Origin: Seongchinamella unica | GTDB lineage: Bacteria > Pseudomonadota > Gammaproteobacteria > Pseudomonadales > Halieaceae | Direction of reading: 5' to 3' | NCBI RefSeq assembly: GCF_004354085.1 | Contig: NZ_SMSE01000002.1 | Span: 372,001 to 436,000, forward strand | DNA length: 64,000 bases | Part shown: positions 17,646-26,276 of the stretch, piece after piece | Layout of the letters: each line of letters opens with the position of its first letter | Numbering within the stretch: position 1 is the first letter of the stretch | Program-made: the position numbers and the translations under genes | Notes under the pieces: model-generated | Databases searched by the model: none | What the model was told of the DNA's origin: nothing | What the model saw: only the letters and a program-made list of their open reading frames with translations

Positions 17646-18902
17646 ATGCAGGACAATAACCCGCGGGAGCCGGACGGACTGCAGATGAAAGTGACCGAAT
17701 TGGGCCTGGTGCCGCAAATTCTGATGGGGGTGGTGCTTGGGACCGTCACCGGGCTGTTGTTTCCGGCGCTGGCCGAATCACTGGGCCTGTTGGGCCAGCT
17801 GTTCGTAGGTATGCTGAAGGCGGTAGCGCCTTTGCTGGTGCTGGTGCTGGTCATGTCGGCCATTGCCAACCGTCACGAGAGTGGCAGGGATGGCCGCAAG
17901 ATGATGATGGTGCTGGCCCTGTTTCTGATCGGCATGATAAGCGCTGCGCTGGTGGCACTACTGCTGAGCCAGTTGTTTCCGCAGACCATTGCGCTCACCG
18001 GGCCGGCGCAGGGCGCTCCCCCGCAGGCGGTGGGTTCGGTACTGACCGATGTACTGTTCAAGCTCATCGACAACCCGATCAACGCCCTGTTGACCGCCAA
18101 TTTCCTCGGTTGCCTGAGCTGGGCAGTGTTGCTGGGAGTCGGTTTCCGTTCTGCCCCCGCTGGCTTCCGGCAGAACCTGCAGGTGCTGGCGGATGGGGTC
18201 AGCGAAATTGTTCGCTATGTGATCCGCCTGGCGCCTGTCGGTATCTTCGGGCTGGTGTGTTTTACCGTGGCCACCGCAGGGGTAGCGGCATTGGCCAGTT
18301 ACGCTGGCCTGGCCCTGGTGCTGGTGACGGCAATGCTGGTGATGGCGCTGGTGATTAACCCGTTGATGGTTTTCCTGCTGACCCGTCGTAACCCTTACCC
18401 GATCGTGTTTCGTTGTCTGGAGGAGTCGGGTATTACCGCGTTCTTTACCCGCAGTTCTGCGGCCAATATCCCGGTTAATCTCAACCTGGCGAAAAAACTG
18501 GGTATCAGCGAAGAGCTATACACCGTGAGTATTCCGGTGGGCGCAACGGTTAACATGACCGGTGCCGCTATTACCATTACCACACTGACCCTGGCGGCCG
18601 TTCACACCCTGGGCATTGAGGTTTCATTGCCAGCGGCCCTGCTGCTCTGCGCCATCAGCGCGCTGTCAGCCTGTGGCGCAAGCGGTGTCCCCTCCGGCAG
18701 CCTGCTGCTCATTCCCCTTGCCTGTTCGCTGTTCGGAATTTCCCTGGATGTATCCATGCAGGTGGTGGCCGTGGGCTTTATCATCAGCGTCATCCAGGAT
18801 TCAGCAGAAACGGCCCTGAATTCCAGTACCGATGTGGTGTACACCTACGCTGTCGATCAGTGGGGCAGGCCAGAATCGGCGTTGCCCGTGAACTCCGACT
18901 GA
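17646..18902 (+). CDS. sstT: Sodium/serine-threonine symporter SstT
   Basis: Seen: 418 residues with eight or more hydrophobic segments of the dicarboxylate/amino acid:cation symporter (DAACS) family. SstT signatures are [20 protein letters not shown], the [10 protein letters not shown] sodium/substrate loop, the [15 protein letters not shown] hairpin and [17 protein letters not shown]. Predicted inner-membrane uptake of serine and threonine with Na+. A GTG directly before the ATG (17643) is a possible start; no good ribosome site is visible for either. Its last 46 bp overlap the 3' end of the converging btuF. Confidence 0.92.
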   Translation: MQDNNPREPDGLQMKVTELGLVPQILMGVVLGTVTGLLFPALAESLGLLGQLFVGMLKAVAPLLVLVLVMSAIANRHESGRDGRKMMMVLALFLIGMISAALVALLLSQLFPQTIALTGPAQGAPPQAVGSVLTDVLFKLIDNPINALLTANFLGCLSWAVLLGVGFRSAPAGFRQNLQVLADGVSEIVRYVIRLAPVGIFGLVCFTVATAGVAALASYAGLALVLVTAMLVMALVINPLMVFLLTRRNPYPIVFRCLEESGITAFFTRSSAANIPVNLNLAKKLGISEELYTVSIPVGATVNMTGAAITITTLTLAAVHTLGIEVSLPAALLLCAISALSACGASGVPSGSLLLIPLACSLFGISLDVSMQVVAVGFIISVIQDSAETALNSSTDVVYTYAVDQWGRPESALPVNSD

Positions 18903-19771
18903 ACCCTGACGGTATCCAGTTTCCGGCACAGCTCGGCGGCGCCGCTGGCGATGCGGGCAGTGGGACGCTGGATGATGTCCGGGTGGATGTGCAGCAGTGC
19001 GCCGGTACTCACCGCCCGCAGGCTGCGATACTGCAGCCAGTTATCGAGCCACTCCGGTCGTGACTCATCCATACCGCTGGCGACAATCGCATCGGGATCC
19101 GCCTGCAGCACTGTCTCCAGGCCGATAAGCGGAGCCAGTTGGGGTTCTTCAGCGAAGATGTTACGGCCGCCGCACAGGGCGATCACATGGCTGATCATGT
19201 GTTCGCCGTTAATGGTTTGCAGAGGCCGGTTCCAGATCTGGTAGAACACACGAAGGGTTGCCTTGCGGCTGTAGCGCGCCTGTAATTCACTGACCTCCCG
19301 CTCCAGCTTGCGGGCATTTTTCTCGGCGGTCTCCGCCGTACCTGCGAGGGTGCCAAAAGCCCGGATCGAGGCTGCGATATCGTCCAGTTCCCGGGGCTCG
19401 CTGACGTAGACCTTGAGGCCAAGGCGCTCAAGCTGTGGCAGCGCGGCCATGCCGTTGCCGGATCCCCATAGCACCACCAGGTCCGGATTGAGGGCGACCA
19501 CGCTTTCCAGGCTCCAGGCATAGGCGCTGCCCACCTGGGGAATCCCGGCAGTGGCGGGAGGGTAGTCACTGTAGCTGACCACGCCCACAAGTTTGCCGCC
19601 GGCGCCGGCGCTGAACAGGTTCTCCACGATGTGGGGTGCCAGTCCGATAATGCGCTGGGCCGGCCGTTCCAGGCTGACCTCGCGTCCGCTGGAGTCGACC
19701 ACTGTGGGCCCGGCCTGGCTGCTGGCAGCGGCAAACAGCACAGTGATCACCGCCAGAATTCGCCGGATCAT
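18857..19771 (-). CDS. btuF: Cobalamin ABC transporter substrate-binding protein (BtuF-like)
   Basis: Periplasmic binding protein for vitamin B12 or other corrinoids. Seen: 304 residues with a signal peptide ([21 protein letters not shown]) and the two-lobed BtuF/FhuD fold: [37 protein letters not shown] in the first lobe, [18 protein letters not shown], and [32 protein letters not shown] in the second. Last gene of the cobalamin operon; the start overlaps the btuD stop by 4 bp. The assignment to corrinoid rather than heme or siderophore rests on the riboswitch and cobO/cbiP neighbours. The 3' end overlaps sstT by 46 bp on the opposite strand. Confidence 0.85.
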   Translation of the reverse strand: MIRRILAVITVLFAAASSQAGPTVVDSSGREVSLERPAQRIIGLAPHIVENLFSAGAGGKLVGVVSYSDYPPATAGIPQVGSAYAWSLESVVALNPDLVVLWGSGNGMAALPQLERLGLKVYVSEPRELDDIAASIRAFGTLAGTAETAEKNARKLEREVSELQARYSRKATLRVFYQIWNRPLQTINGEHMISHVIALCGGRNIFAEEPQLAPLIGLETVLQADPDAIVASGMDESRPEWLDNWLQYRSLRAVSTGALLHIHPDIIQRPTARIASGAAELCRKLDTVRVQSEFTGNADSGLPH

Positions 19772-20547
19772 TGATGGATGACCAGGGGTGCCCCGTTGTC
19801 CGGGTGCGGCTGGATATGCACCTGTACGGAAAACACCGTCCTGAACATGTCGCGGGTCAATACCTCAGCGGGCCGGCCGTAACCGGCCTGCGTGCCCTGT
19901 TGCAGCAGCAGCAGCCGGTCCGCGTGGGGAGACAGCAGGTTGAAATCGTGACTGGCGAGCATGATTGCGCACCCCCGGCCCGCCAGCAGTGTGACCAGTT
20001 CCAGCACCATGCGCTGGTGGGACAGGTCCAGCGCGGAATTTGGTTCATCGAGCAGGAGCAGGCGCTGTGCTGCATCTTCCTCGCGCCAGACCTGGGCGAC
20101 GGCCCGAGCCAGTTGCACCCGTTGTTTCTCGCCGCCGGACAACTGGGTGTAGGGGCGGTGGCGCAGTCCAGTGGTATCGGTTGCTGCCATGACTTCCTGC
20201 AGAATTTTCCGGTCACAGGTCTGGCCAGAGGCGTGTGGTGTACGCCCCAGCAGAATGACTTCCTCCACTGAAAATGGGAAGTTGAGCACAGAGTGCTGTA
20301 CCTGCATGGCGATGCTGCGCGCGCGCTGCTGCGGGTTTATTTCCACCAGCGGTATGCCACCGAGCAGTAACTGCCCGGCACTGCTGGGAATGCCGCCGGC
20401 GATGCAGTGGAGCAGGCTGCTTTTGCCGGCGCCGTTCGGGCCGATCAGGCCCAGGATCTGGCCGGGTGCCAGTTCAAAGCTGATGTCGCGCAGCAGTGGT
20501 CGGCCCCAGGGCGCTGCGCTGACGTCCTTGAGTGCCAATCCGCCCAT
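19768..20547 (-). CDS. btuD: Cobalamin ABC transporter ATP-binding protein (HmuV/BtuD-like)
   Basis: Seen: 259 residues, an ABC ATPase with Walker A GPNGAGKSS, Q-loop region AMQVQHSV, signature LSGGEKQRVQLARA, Walker B LLLLDEPNSALD and switch-His ASHDFN. VILLGRTPH resembles HmuV heme ATPases, but the operon is cobalamin-controlled. The frame is open far upstream (to 21012) inside btuC; the true start is the ATG at 20547, which overlaps the btuC stop as TAATG. Powers the BtuC permease in the inner membrane. Confidence 0.87.
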   Translation of the reverse strand: MGGLALKDVSAAPWGRPLLRDISFELAPGQILGLIGPNGAGKSSLLHCIAGGIPSSAGQLLLGGIPLVEINPQQRARSIAMQVQHSVLNFPFSVEEVILLGRTPHASGQTCDRKILQEVMAATDTTGLRHRPYTQLSGGEKQRVQLARAVAQVWREEDAAQRLLLLDEPNSALDLSHQRMVLELVTLLAGRGCAIMLASHDFNLLSPHADRLLLLQQGTQAGYGRPAEVLTRDMFRTVFSVQVHIQPHPDNGAPLVIHQ

Positions 20548-21581
20548 TACTGCATACCGAAATCCCTGCGCCGATGCAGCAGGGAGATAAAGAAAGGAAC
20601 GCCCACGCAGGCGGTGACGATACCCACGGGAATTTCCGTCGGCGCGATGAGTGTGCGGGCGAGAATGTCCGCCCAGATCAGCAGCAGCGCACCGGCGATA
20701 GCGGAGGCGGGCAGCAGGTACCTGTGGTCCGGACCAATTGACAGGCGGATGATGTGGGGCACCACCAGGCCGACAAAGGCGATGGTGCCCGCCATGGCGA
20801 CCGAGGCGCCGACCGCTACGGCCACCAGTAATACAATCAGCGTTTTTGTTTTCTCCACATTGATACCCAGGTAGCGGGCCTCTGATTCTCCCAGTAACAA
20901 TGCGTTCAGCGCGGTGGCGTAACGCGGCAGCACTGCGATTACGACCAGCAAAATCGCGGCCGCTATTGCCACCCGCTGGTAGTCGGCGCCATCGAGACCA
21001 CCCATGCGCCACAGACTGATCCGCCGCAGCACCTCGTTGGAGGAAAACAGTTCCAGGATGTTGCTCATGGCACCGGCCAGGGCAGTGATCGCTATACCCG
21101 CCAGCAACATGGTCGCCACCGAGGTGCCGTTCTCGGAATTGGCCAACTGGTAAACAACCACGACCGCCAACATGCCCCCGGTAAAGGCGCCCAGCGAAAC
21201 CAGGGTCAGTCCCCCCAGGCCGCTGATCCAGCTACCGGCACCGGCGATCACCAGGCTGGCCCCGAGGGAGGCGCCCGCGGTTACGCCGATCAGTGACGGA
21301 TCTGCCAGCGGGTTGCGGAAAATACCCTGCATGGCGGCACCACTGATGCCAAGCAGGGCGCCCACGAGCCCGGCCAGCAGGGCGCGGGGCAAGCGTATCT
21401 GGTTAATGATTATCGCACTGCGCTCAGCGGGTTGCTGGCTGATCTGGCTGATCGCCTGCAGGCTTTCGGCAAACCCGAGGCTGACGCTGCCCAAGGCCAG
21501 GGCCGCCAGCAGACTCAACGGCAACAGCAGCAACAGGACCAGGGTCAGCTGGCGAGCGCGGGCTTCACGGGGTCTGTTCAT
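20547..21581 (-). CDS. btuC: Cobalamin ABC transporter permease (FecCD/BtuC family)
   Basis: Seen: 344 residues with about ten hydrophobic segments of the FecCD permease family: [43 protein letters not shown] near the N-terminus and the ATPase-contact loop [16 protein letters not shown] near residue 265, then [23 protein letters not shown]. The ATG at 21581 overlaps the cbiP stop (ATGA); a possible start five codons earlier would overlap more. Forms the inner-membrane channel with btuD and btuF for corrinoid import. Confidence 0.88.
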   Translation of the reverse strand: MNRPREARARQLTLVLLLLLPLSLLAALALGSVSLGFAESLQAISQISQQPAERSAIIINQIRLPRALLAGLVGALLGISGAAMQGIFRNPLADPSLIGVTAGASLGASLVIAGAGSWISGLGGLTLVSLGAFTGGMLAVVVVYQLANSENGTSVATMLLAGIAITALAGAMSNILELFSSNEVLRRISLWRMGGLDGADYQRVAIAAAILLVVIAVLPRYATALNALLLGESEARYLGINVEKTKTLIVLLVAVAVGASVAMAGTIAFVGLVVPHIIRLSIGPDHRYLLPASAIAGALLLIWADILARTLIAPTEIPVGIVTACVGVPFFISLLHRRRDFGMQ

Positions 21582-23038
21582 GCCGCCCTGAACCATTGCG
21601 GAAATAACTGCCCCAGGTCAAGGTGTTGCTCCAGGCTATCGGCCAGCCGGTCCAGTTCCCGTTCACGGATGGCTGCCCGGTCGATCCCCCTGGCCTGTTC
21701 CAGTCCGGCCCAGGTGAGCAGGGCACGGCAGGCGTCGGGGTGGTCGAACAGGCCGTGCAGGTAGCTGCCAGCGACCTGGTTGTCGCTGGAGATGGCGCCG
21801 TCTTCACGGCCTTCATCCAGTATTGCAAAGCACGCTGTGCCCGCGTCGCGCCGGGTCTGGCCGCAGTGAATTTCATAGCCCGTAAGCGGGCTGCCCAGAG
21901 CCGGGATCTGGCCGCTGGCCTGGCGCAGGGTTTTGCCCGCTAGTAACTCGGTGTCCAGCGGCAGCAGGCCAAGGCCGGCGCTGCACCCGGCTGCGCTCTC
22001 AATGCCCTGAGGATCGGCAACCGTCCTGCCCAGCATTTGCATGCCGCCACAAATACCCAGTACCTTACCGCCATAGCGCAGGTGTCGCAGCAGCACCTCA
22101 ACCCAGCCATTGTCCTGTAGCCAGCGCAGGTCCTCGCGCACGTTCTTGCTGCCCGGAAGAATAATGAGGTCTGCGGGCGGCGGCACCTGTTGCTCACCCA
22201 CGTAATGCAGCGCTACCTGGGGGTGCAGGCGCAGGCTGTCGAAGTCGGTGTGATTGGAGATACGCGGCAGCACCGGGACAACCACCTGTAAATGCGCTTC
22301 CTCTTTTTCCACCTGCCCGCTTTCCAGGGCGTCTTCAGCGTCCAGTTGCAGGTTGTGCAGGTAGGGAATGACCCCGAGTACCGGTTTCCCGGTGCGTTGT
22401 TGCAGCCATTGGAGCCCCGATTCAAGCAGGGTTATGTCGCCGCGAAAGCGGTTGATGACGAAACCGCGGACCCTGGCCTGTTCACTGGCGGACAGCAGGG
22501 CGAGGGTGCCGGTCAGGTGGGCGAATACGCCTCCACGGTCGATGTCGGCGACGATGATGACCGGCACATCGGCGGCTTCGGCAAAGCCCATATTGGCGAT
22601 ATCCCGGTCCCGCAGGTTGATTTCGGCCGGGCTTCCGGCGCCTTCCACCAATAGTACATCGTGGCGCTGCTGCAGCCGTTGCCAGGCATTCATCACCGTG
22701 TCCATGGCCAGTCGCTTGTACCGGTGATAGTCGACGGCATCCATGTCCTGCAGCGGTTTGCCGTTCAATATCACCTGCGCAATCTTGTCGCTGCTGGGTT
22801 TGAGCAGTACCGGGTTCATATCCGTGTGTGGATCGATACCCGCTGCCGCGGCCTGTAAAGCCTGGGCCCGTCCGATTTCCCCACCCTGGGGAGTAACGGC
22901 ACTGTTCAGTGCCATGTTCTGGGGCTTGAAGGGGGCCACGTTGATGCCCTTGCGGGACAGCACCCGGCAGAGCCCAGCGACGAGCACGCTTTTGCCCGCG
23001 TCGGAGGTGGTTCCCTGGACCATCAGCGCCAGGGGCAC
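21578..23038 (-). CDS. cbiP: Cobyric acid synthase
   Basis: Amidates adenosylcobyrinic acid a,c-diamide at four side chains with glutamine and ATP in cobalamin synthesis. Seen: 486 residues: N-terminal P-loop-like [48 protein letters not shown], and a C-terminal glutamine amidotransferase domain with [11 protein letters not shown] (nucleophile Cys) and GSYLHGLFD (His). The open frame reaches 23398 inside cobO; GTG at 23038 or ATG at 23023 are the realistic starts, and GTG lies 3 bases past the cobO stop. Also called cobQ. Together with cobO it suggests late-pathway salvage of imported corrinoids. Confidence 0.93.
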   Translation of the reverse strand: MPLALMVQGTTSDAGKSVLVAGLCRVLSRKGINVAPFKPQNMALNSAVTPQGGEIGRAQALQAAAAGIDPHTDMNPVLLKPSSDKIAQVILNGKPLQDMDAVDYHRYKRLAMDTVMNAWQRLQQRHDVLLVEGAGSPAEINLRDRDIANMGFAEAADVPVIIVADIDRGGVFAHLTGTLALLSASEQARVRGFVINRFRGDITLLESGLQWLQQRTGKPVLGVIPYLHNLQLDAEDALESGQVEKEEAHLQVVVPVLPRISNHTDFDSLRLHPQVALHYVGEQQVPPPADLIILPGSKNVREDLRWLQDNGWVEVLLRHLRYGGKVLGICGGMQMLGRTVADPQGIESAAGCSAGLGLLPLDTELLAGKTLRQASGQIPALGSPLTGYEIHCGQTRRDAGTACFAILDEGREDGAISSDNQVAGSYLHGLFDHPDACRALLTWAGLEQARGIDRAAIRERELDRLADSLEQHLDLGQLFPQWFRAA

Positions 23039-23040
23039 GG

Positions 23041-23649
23041 TCAGTAATCCACGCCCCGGCGCGCCTTGATGCCGGCCTGGAAGGCGTGCTTGACTTCCTT
23101 GACTTCGGATACCGTGTCCATGATCTCCTGCAGCGCCGAACCGCCACCGCGACCGGTCACCACCACGCTCTGTTCTGCTGGTCGGTTTTCCAGTGCCTCG
23201 AGAACTTCCTGCTCTGGCAGGTAGTTGTAGGCCAGCATATAGGTCAACTCGTCCAGCACCACAAGATCGTAGGCCGGATCCTCCAGCATCGGCCTGGCCA
23301 CCGCCCAGGTTTCTTTGGCCGCCTTGATGTCGCCATCGCGGTCCTGGGTGTCCCAGGTAAAGCCGGTGCCCATCTGGTAGAAGTCCACCTGAGGGCATTG
23401 CTCCCTGAGGTAAATTTCTTCGCCGGAGAGTTGCTGTCCCTTGATAAACTGCACGACACCCACCTTGTGGCCATAGCCGAGTGCGCGCATCACCATACCG
23501 AAGGCTGAACTCGACTTGCCTTTGCCATTACCGGTCAGCAGGATTGCCACCCCACGCTCCGTGTCCGCTGCCTCGATGTGGGCATCGACCCTGGCCTTTT
23601 GTTTCTCCATGGAGGCTTTGTGCCTGGCGTTCTTCTTTTCGTCGCTCAT
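23041..23649 (-). CDS. cobO: Cob(I)yrinic acid a,c-diamide adenosyltransferase
   Basis: Attaches the 5'-deoxyadenosyl group of ATP to the corrinoid cobalt. Seen: 202 residues of the CobO/BtuR/CobA type: a charged N-terminal helix, P-loop [13 protein letters not shown] near residue 40, GVVQFIKG, and the [13 protein letters not shown] Walker-B-like strand with [14 protein letters not shown]. First gene of the cobalamin operon, about 110 bases downstream of the riboswitch core. No strong Shine-Dalgarno is visible at the ATG, which fits control of translation by the leader. Confidence 0.94.
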   Translation of the reverse strand: MSDEKKNARHKASMEKQKARVDAHIEAADTERGVAILLTGNGKGKSSSAFGMVMRALGYGHKVGVVQFIKGQQLSGEEIYLREQCPQVDFYQMGTGFTWDTQDRDGDIKAAKETWAVARPMLEDPAYDLVVLDELTYMLAYNYLPEQEVLEALENRPAEQSVVVTGRGGGSALQEIMDTVSEVKEVKHAFQAGIKARRGVDY

Positions 23650-23759
23650 GAGGGATACCCGGGTGAGACGTGTTGTTGATGATCAGGGGGAGGGAGCAGG
23701 GAACGCGATCGGCAGATCGGCCAACCTGTGTCGAGGCCCTCCGCCCCATCGGTGCTGTG

Positions 23760-23878
23760 TCCAGGCAGGTATCGGGCTCGCAGCGCAATGCTGTCTACCG
23801 TTGCGGGGGCAGCGGTGGCGTTTAACCACACTTCCCATTTAACCCGCCCAGCAGACGGAACTGCGGCGGGCACCTGGC
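23760..23878 (-). ncRNA. Cobalamin riboswitch (B12 element)
   Basis: On the reverse strand, in order: CCAGGTGCCC, GGTTAAATGGGAAG, the core CGCTGCCCCCGCAACGGTA, GAGCCCGATACCTGCC and CCTGG closing the P1 helix. These are the conserved blocks of AdoCbl riboswitches, including the GGGAA and CCCCCGCAACGG elements. It lies between a promoter and cobO, and no T-run terminator follows, so control at translation initiation is likely. Its reverse-strand ORF reading is an artefact. Confidence 0.95.
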
Positions 23879-23887
23879 GTGGGCGGG

Positions 23888-23916
23888 ATTGTGGGCGGGT
23901 GCCCGATTTTTGTCAA
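23888..23916 (-). promoter_or_regulatory. Sigma70-like promoter for the cobalamin operon
   Basis: Reverse strand: TTGACA (23916-23911), exactly 17 bp, then CACAAT (23893-23888). The predicted start of transcription near 23880 falls right at the 5' edge of the riboswitch. A consensus -35 and near-consensus -10 make this one of the clearest promoters in the window. Confidence 0.8.
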
Positions 23917-23984
23917 ATATCTGCCCTTACCGGATTGGGCTTATGGCGTAGAATAAGCGTCACTTGATATTCAGGAGCATCATC

Positions 23985-24500
23985 TTGCCGGTAACGGACG
24001 CACAGCGATCTCAGGTGGCGAAATTACTGGGACGGGAGCCCCGCGGGCTGCAGGATATCCCGGTGGTCGACTCCCGGGGTCGCCCGAGGGTCATCCGGGT
24101 GGCCTCGCTGGTGGATGACAAGCCGTTTCCCACCCTGTTCTGGCTGGTGGACCCGCAACTCAATTACCGTATTGACCAGGAGGAAGCCCGCGGCCTTATC
24201 GCCAGGTTGCAGGCCCGCATCGATGCCAGCGCTGCGCTACAGTCGTCAATGGCCGAAGACCATGTGCAGCATATCGCCCTGCGCGACGGATATATGTCAG
24301 CCGCTGACAGGGCGGGCATCGCTCGCCTTGGCTTTGCTGATGTCTTCCGGCAAAAGGGCATTGGCGGGATTGCCGATCGCAGCCGGATTCGCTGCCTGCA
24401 TACCTGGTATGCGGCCCACCTGGTGTGCCCGAATACGGTGGGCGAACTGCTCGACCAGCACTGGCGCGAGGCTGCGGAGGCCGATTGCGTTTCGGGGTAA
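23985..24500 (+). CDS. DUF501 family protein
   Basis: Seen: 171 residues from a TTG at 23985, chosen because AGGAG lies 7 nt upstream; another TTG at 23964 precedes that ribosome site and is less likely. Typical DUF501 sequence: KLLGREPRGLQDIPVVDSRGRPRVIR, DDKPFPTLFWLVDPQLNYRIDQEEARGLI, and C-terminal IRCLHTWYAAHLVCPNTVGELLD. No signal peptide or membrane segment. The family often sits near surE-like or ppx genes elsewhere but has no known activity. Divergent from the cobalamin operon, with its own promoter region of about 70 bp. Confidence 0.87.
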   Translation: MPVTDAQRSQVAKLLGREPRGLQDIPVVDSRGRPRVIRVASLVDDKPFPTLFWLVDPQLNYRIDQEEARGLIARLQARIDASAALQSSMAEDHVQHIALRDGYMSAADRAGIARLGFADVFRQKGIGGIADRSRIRCLHTWYAAHLVCPNTVGELLDQHWREAAEADCVSG

Positions 24501-24546
24501 TGGCGCTACACTAATAATAGTGATAACTAATATTGGGGTTGATTTG

Positions 24547-24900
24547 ATGACGTTTCGGATAATTCGCTGCCTGCCGGTGGTTCTGGTGCTGACTGCCTGC
24601 GGCGAGCCCGGTGGTGGCAGCGCGGCAGCTGAGGTGGCCAGCCGCTCACTGCAGCCGGCGGAGCCTGCGCTGGCGGACGTCTACAACCGCAGCTGTCGCA
24701 ACTGCCATACCGTGGCCGCCACCGGCTCTCCCCTGACCGGTGACAGGCCTGCCTGGGAGCCCCGGCTGGCGAAGGGCATGAACACCCTGGTGGACAATGT
24801 GGTCAGCGGCTTTGGCGGAATGCCCCCCTTGGGCCTGTGCATGGACTGCGATGCCGACCAGTTTGAAGCACTGATTCAGTTTATGGCCGAGGCTCGTTGA
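24547..24900 (+). CDS. Cytochrome c5-type lipoprotein
   Basis: Seen: 117 residues. Lipoprotein signal with lipobox VLTAC (lipidated Cys about residue 18), a low-complexity linker, then a class I cytochrome c domain: heme attachment CRNCH at residues 50-54, candidate distal Met in GFGGMPPLG, and the extra cysteine pair CMDC typical of cytochrome c5. Anchored to a membrane facing the periplasm. The next gene, an FAD oxidoreductase with a Tat-type signal, starts 4 bp before this stop, so the cytochrome is a good candidate electron acceptor for it. The open frame upstream to 24115 belongs to a shadow of DUF501. Confidence 0.9.
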   Translation: MTFRIIRCLPVVLVLTACGEPGGGSAAAEVASRSLQPAEPALADVYNRSCRNCHTVAATGSPLTGDRPAWEPRLAKGMNTLVDNVVSGFGGMPPLGLCMDCDADQFEALIQFMAEAR

Positions 24901-26276
24901 TCGTGTTGAACCGCCGCAGTCTGCTCACCGCCCTCGCTGGCCTCGCCGCCGCCGGTGGGTTCGGCGCTCTGCCAGCGCTGGCCGCCGGCAAGCGTCGCCT
25001 GCCCTGGCGCAACTGGTCCGGCTCCCAGCAGTGCCTGCCCGAGGCGCGGGTAGCTCCGGCCACCCTCGGTGAATTACAGGAACTGCTGGCTGGCAGTAGT
25101 GGGATTATTCGTCCGGTGGGGGCGGGACATTCCTTTTCCCCGCTGGTACCCACTGACGGCACCCTGCTGTCCCTGTCTCGCCTGGGTGGGATCAGTGCCC
25201 TCGACAACGAATCCTTGCAGGCCACCATCGGCGGCGGAACCCGGCTGGGTGATATCGGCCAGCCGCTCCAGGATGCCGGCCAGGCGCTGCTCAACATGCC
25301 GGATATCGATGAGCAGACGCTCGCGGGCAGCCTGGCCACCGCGACTCACGGGACCGGCAGCGGGCTGGGCTGTCTGTCCAGTTTTGTCACCGGGTTGCAA
25401 CTGGTCGATGCCCGTGGGGACGTTATCGAATGCGACGCCGATCACAATGCAGACCTGTTCCAGGCGGCAAAGGTGTCCCTGGGCAGCCTGGGGGTGATCA
25501 CCCAGGTACGCATGCAGAACATGGAGCCCTATCGCCTGCGTCGCGAAACAGTGTGGATGGAACTGGAGGATATTCTCGAGAATGCCGAATCCATGGCCGA
25601 ACAGCACCGCAATTTTGAATTTTACTACGTGCCATTTTCCGGCTGGGGTTTTACCGATTCCCACGACCTGAGTAACGAGCCGACAGGGGCCACCGACAAG
25701 GCAGACCCCAACGCAGGCGTCATGACCCTGAAGTCAGTTCGCGACTGGATGGAATCGGCACCGGCACTGCGGCGTTTCTCCCTCAGTACCTACGCCAGCT
25801 TTCTCGACAAGGAGGTGACAGTGGGAAATTCCTGGAGCAATTATGCCAATGAACGCAATGTTCGCTTTAACGAGATGGAATACCACCTTCCCCGCGAGTC
25901 GGGTCTGCGGGCCTTGCGCGAGGTAATCGATACCCTGGAAAGCAGCCACCACGAGGTTTTCTTTCCACTGGAAGTGCGTTTCGTAAAGAGTGACGATATC
26001 TGGTTGAGCCCCTTCTATGGACGGGAATCCCTGTCAATTGCGGTACACCGCTACTTCGAGGAGGACTACCAGCCCTATTTCAGGGCGCTGGAACCGATCT
26101 TCCGCAAGCATGGCGGCAGGCCCCACTGGGGCAAGCTAAATACGCTCAATGCGGGCGACTTTCGCGCGCTTTACCCTCACTGGGATGACTTCGCGGAGAT
26201 GCGTCAGCAAATGGATCCCGAGGGTCGCTTTCTCAATTCCTACCTGTCCCGGCTCTTTGGGGAGGCGGGCGTCTGA
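24897..26276 (+). CDS. FAD-dependent oxidoreductase, D-arabinono-1,4-lactone oxidase family, Tat-exported
   Basis: Seen: about 457-459 residues. N-terminal twin-arginine-type signal NRRSLLTALAGLAAAGG with cleavage near ALAAG. FAD domain with IIRPVGAGHSFSP (the His often bound covalently to FAD in the family), GGGTRLGDIG and SLATATHGTGS; C-terminal ALO domain ending with PHWGKLNT (the HWxK motif) and DPEGRFLNSYL. Starts: TTG 24897 or GTG 24903, both near GAGG. Overlaps the cytochrome gene by 4 bp and the next PLP gene as TGATG. Predicted to oxidise a sugar lactone or alcohol in the periplasm; the real substrate is unknown. Confidence 0.85.
   Translation: MIVLNRRSLLTALAGLAAAGGFGALPALAAGKRRLPWRNWSGSQQCLPEARVAPATLGELQELLAGSSGIIRPVGAGHSFSPLVPTDGTLLSLSRLGGISALDNESLQATIGGGTRLGDIGQPLQDAGQALLNMPDIDEQTLAGSLATATHGTGSGLGCLSSFVTGLQLVDARGDVIECDADHNADLFQAAKVSLGSLGVITQVRMQNMEPYRLRRETVWMELEDILENAESMAEQHRNFEFYYVPFSGWGFTDSHDLSNEPTGATDKADPNAGVMTLKSVRDWMESAPALRRFSLSTYASFLDKEVTVGNSWSNYANERNVRFNEMEYHLPRESGLRALREVIDTLESSHHEVFFPLEVRFVKSDDIWLSPFYGRESLSIAVHRYFEEDYQPYFRALEPIFRKHGGRPHWGKLNTLNAGDFRALYPHWDDFAEMRQQMDPEGRFLNSYLSRLFGEAGV

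Noticed and set aside
19768-21012. 414-codon reading of the btuD frame
   Set aside because: The N-terminal 155 codons lie inside btuC out of frame and show no family match; the TAATG overlap fixes the real start.
23646-23873. Reverse-strand 75-codon ORF upstream of cobO
   Set aside because: It reads straight through the cobalamin riboswitch; the conservation there is RNA structure, not protein.
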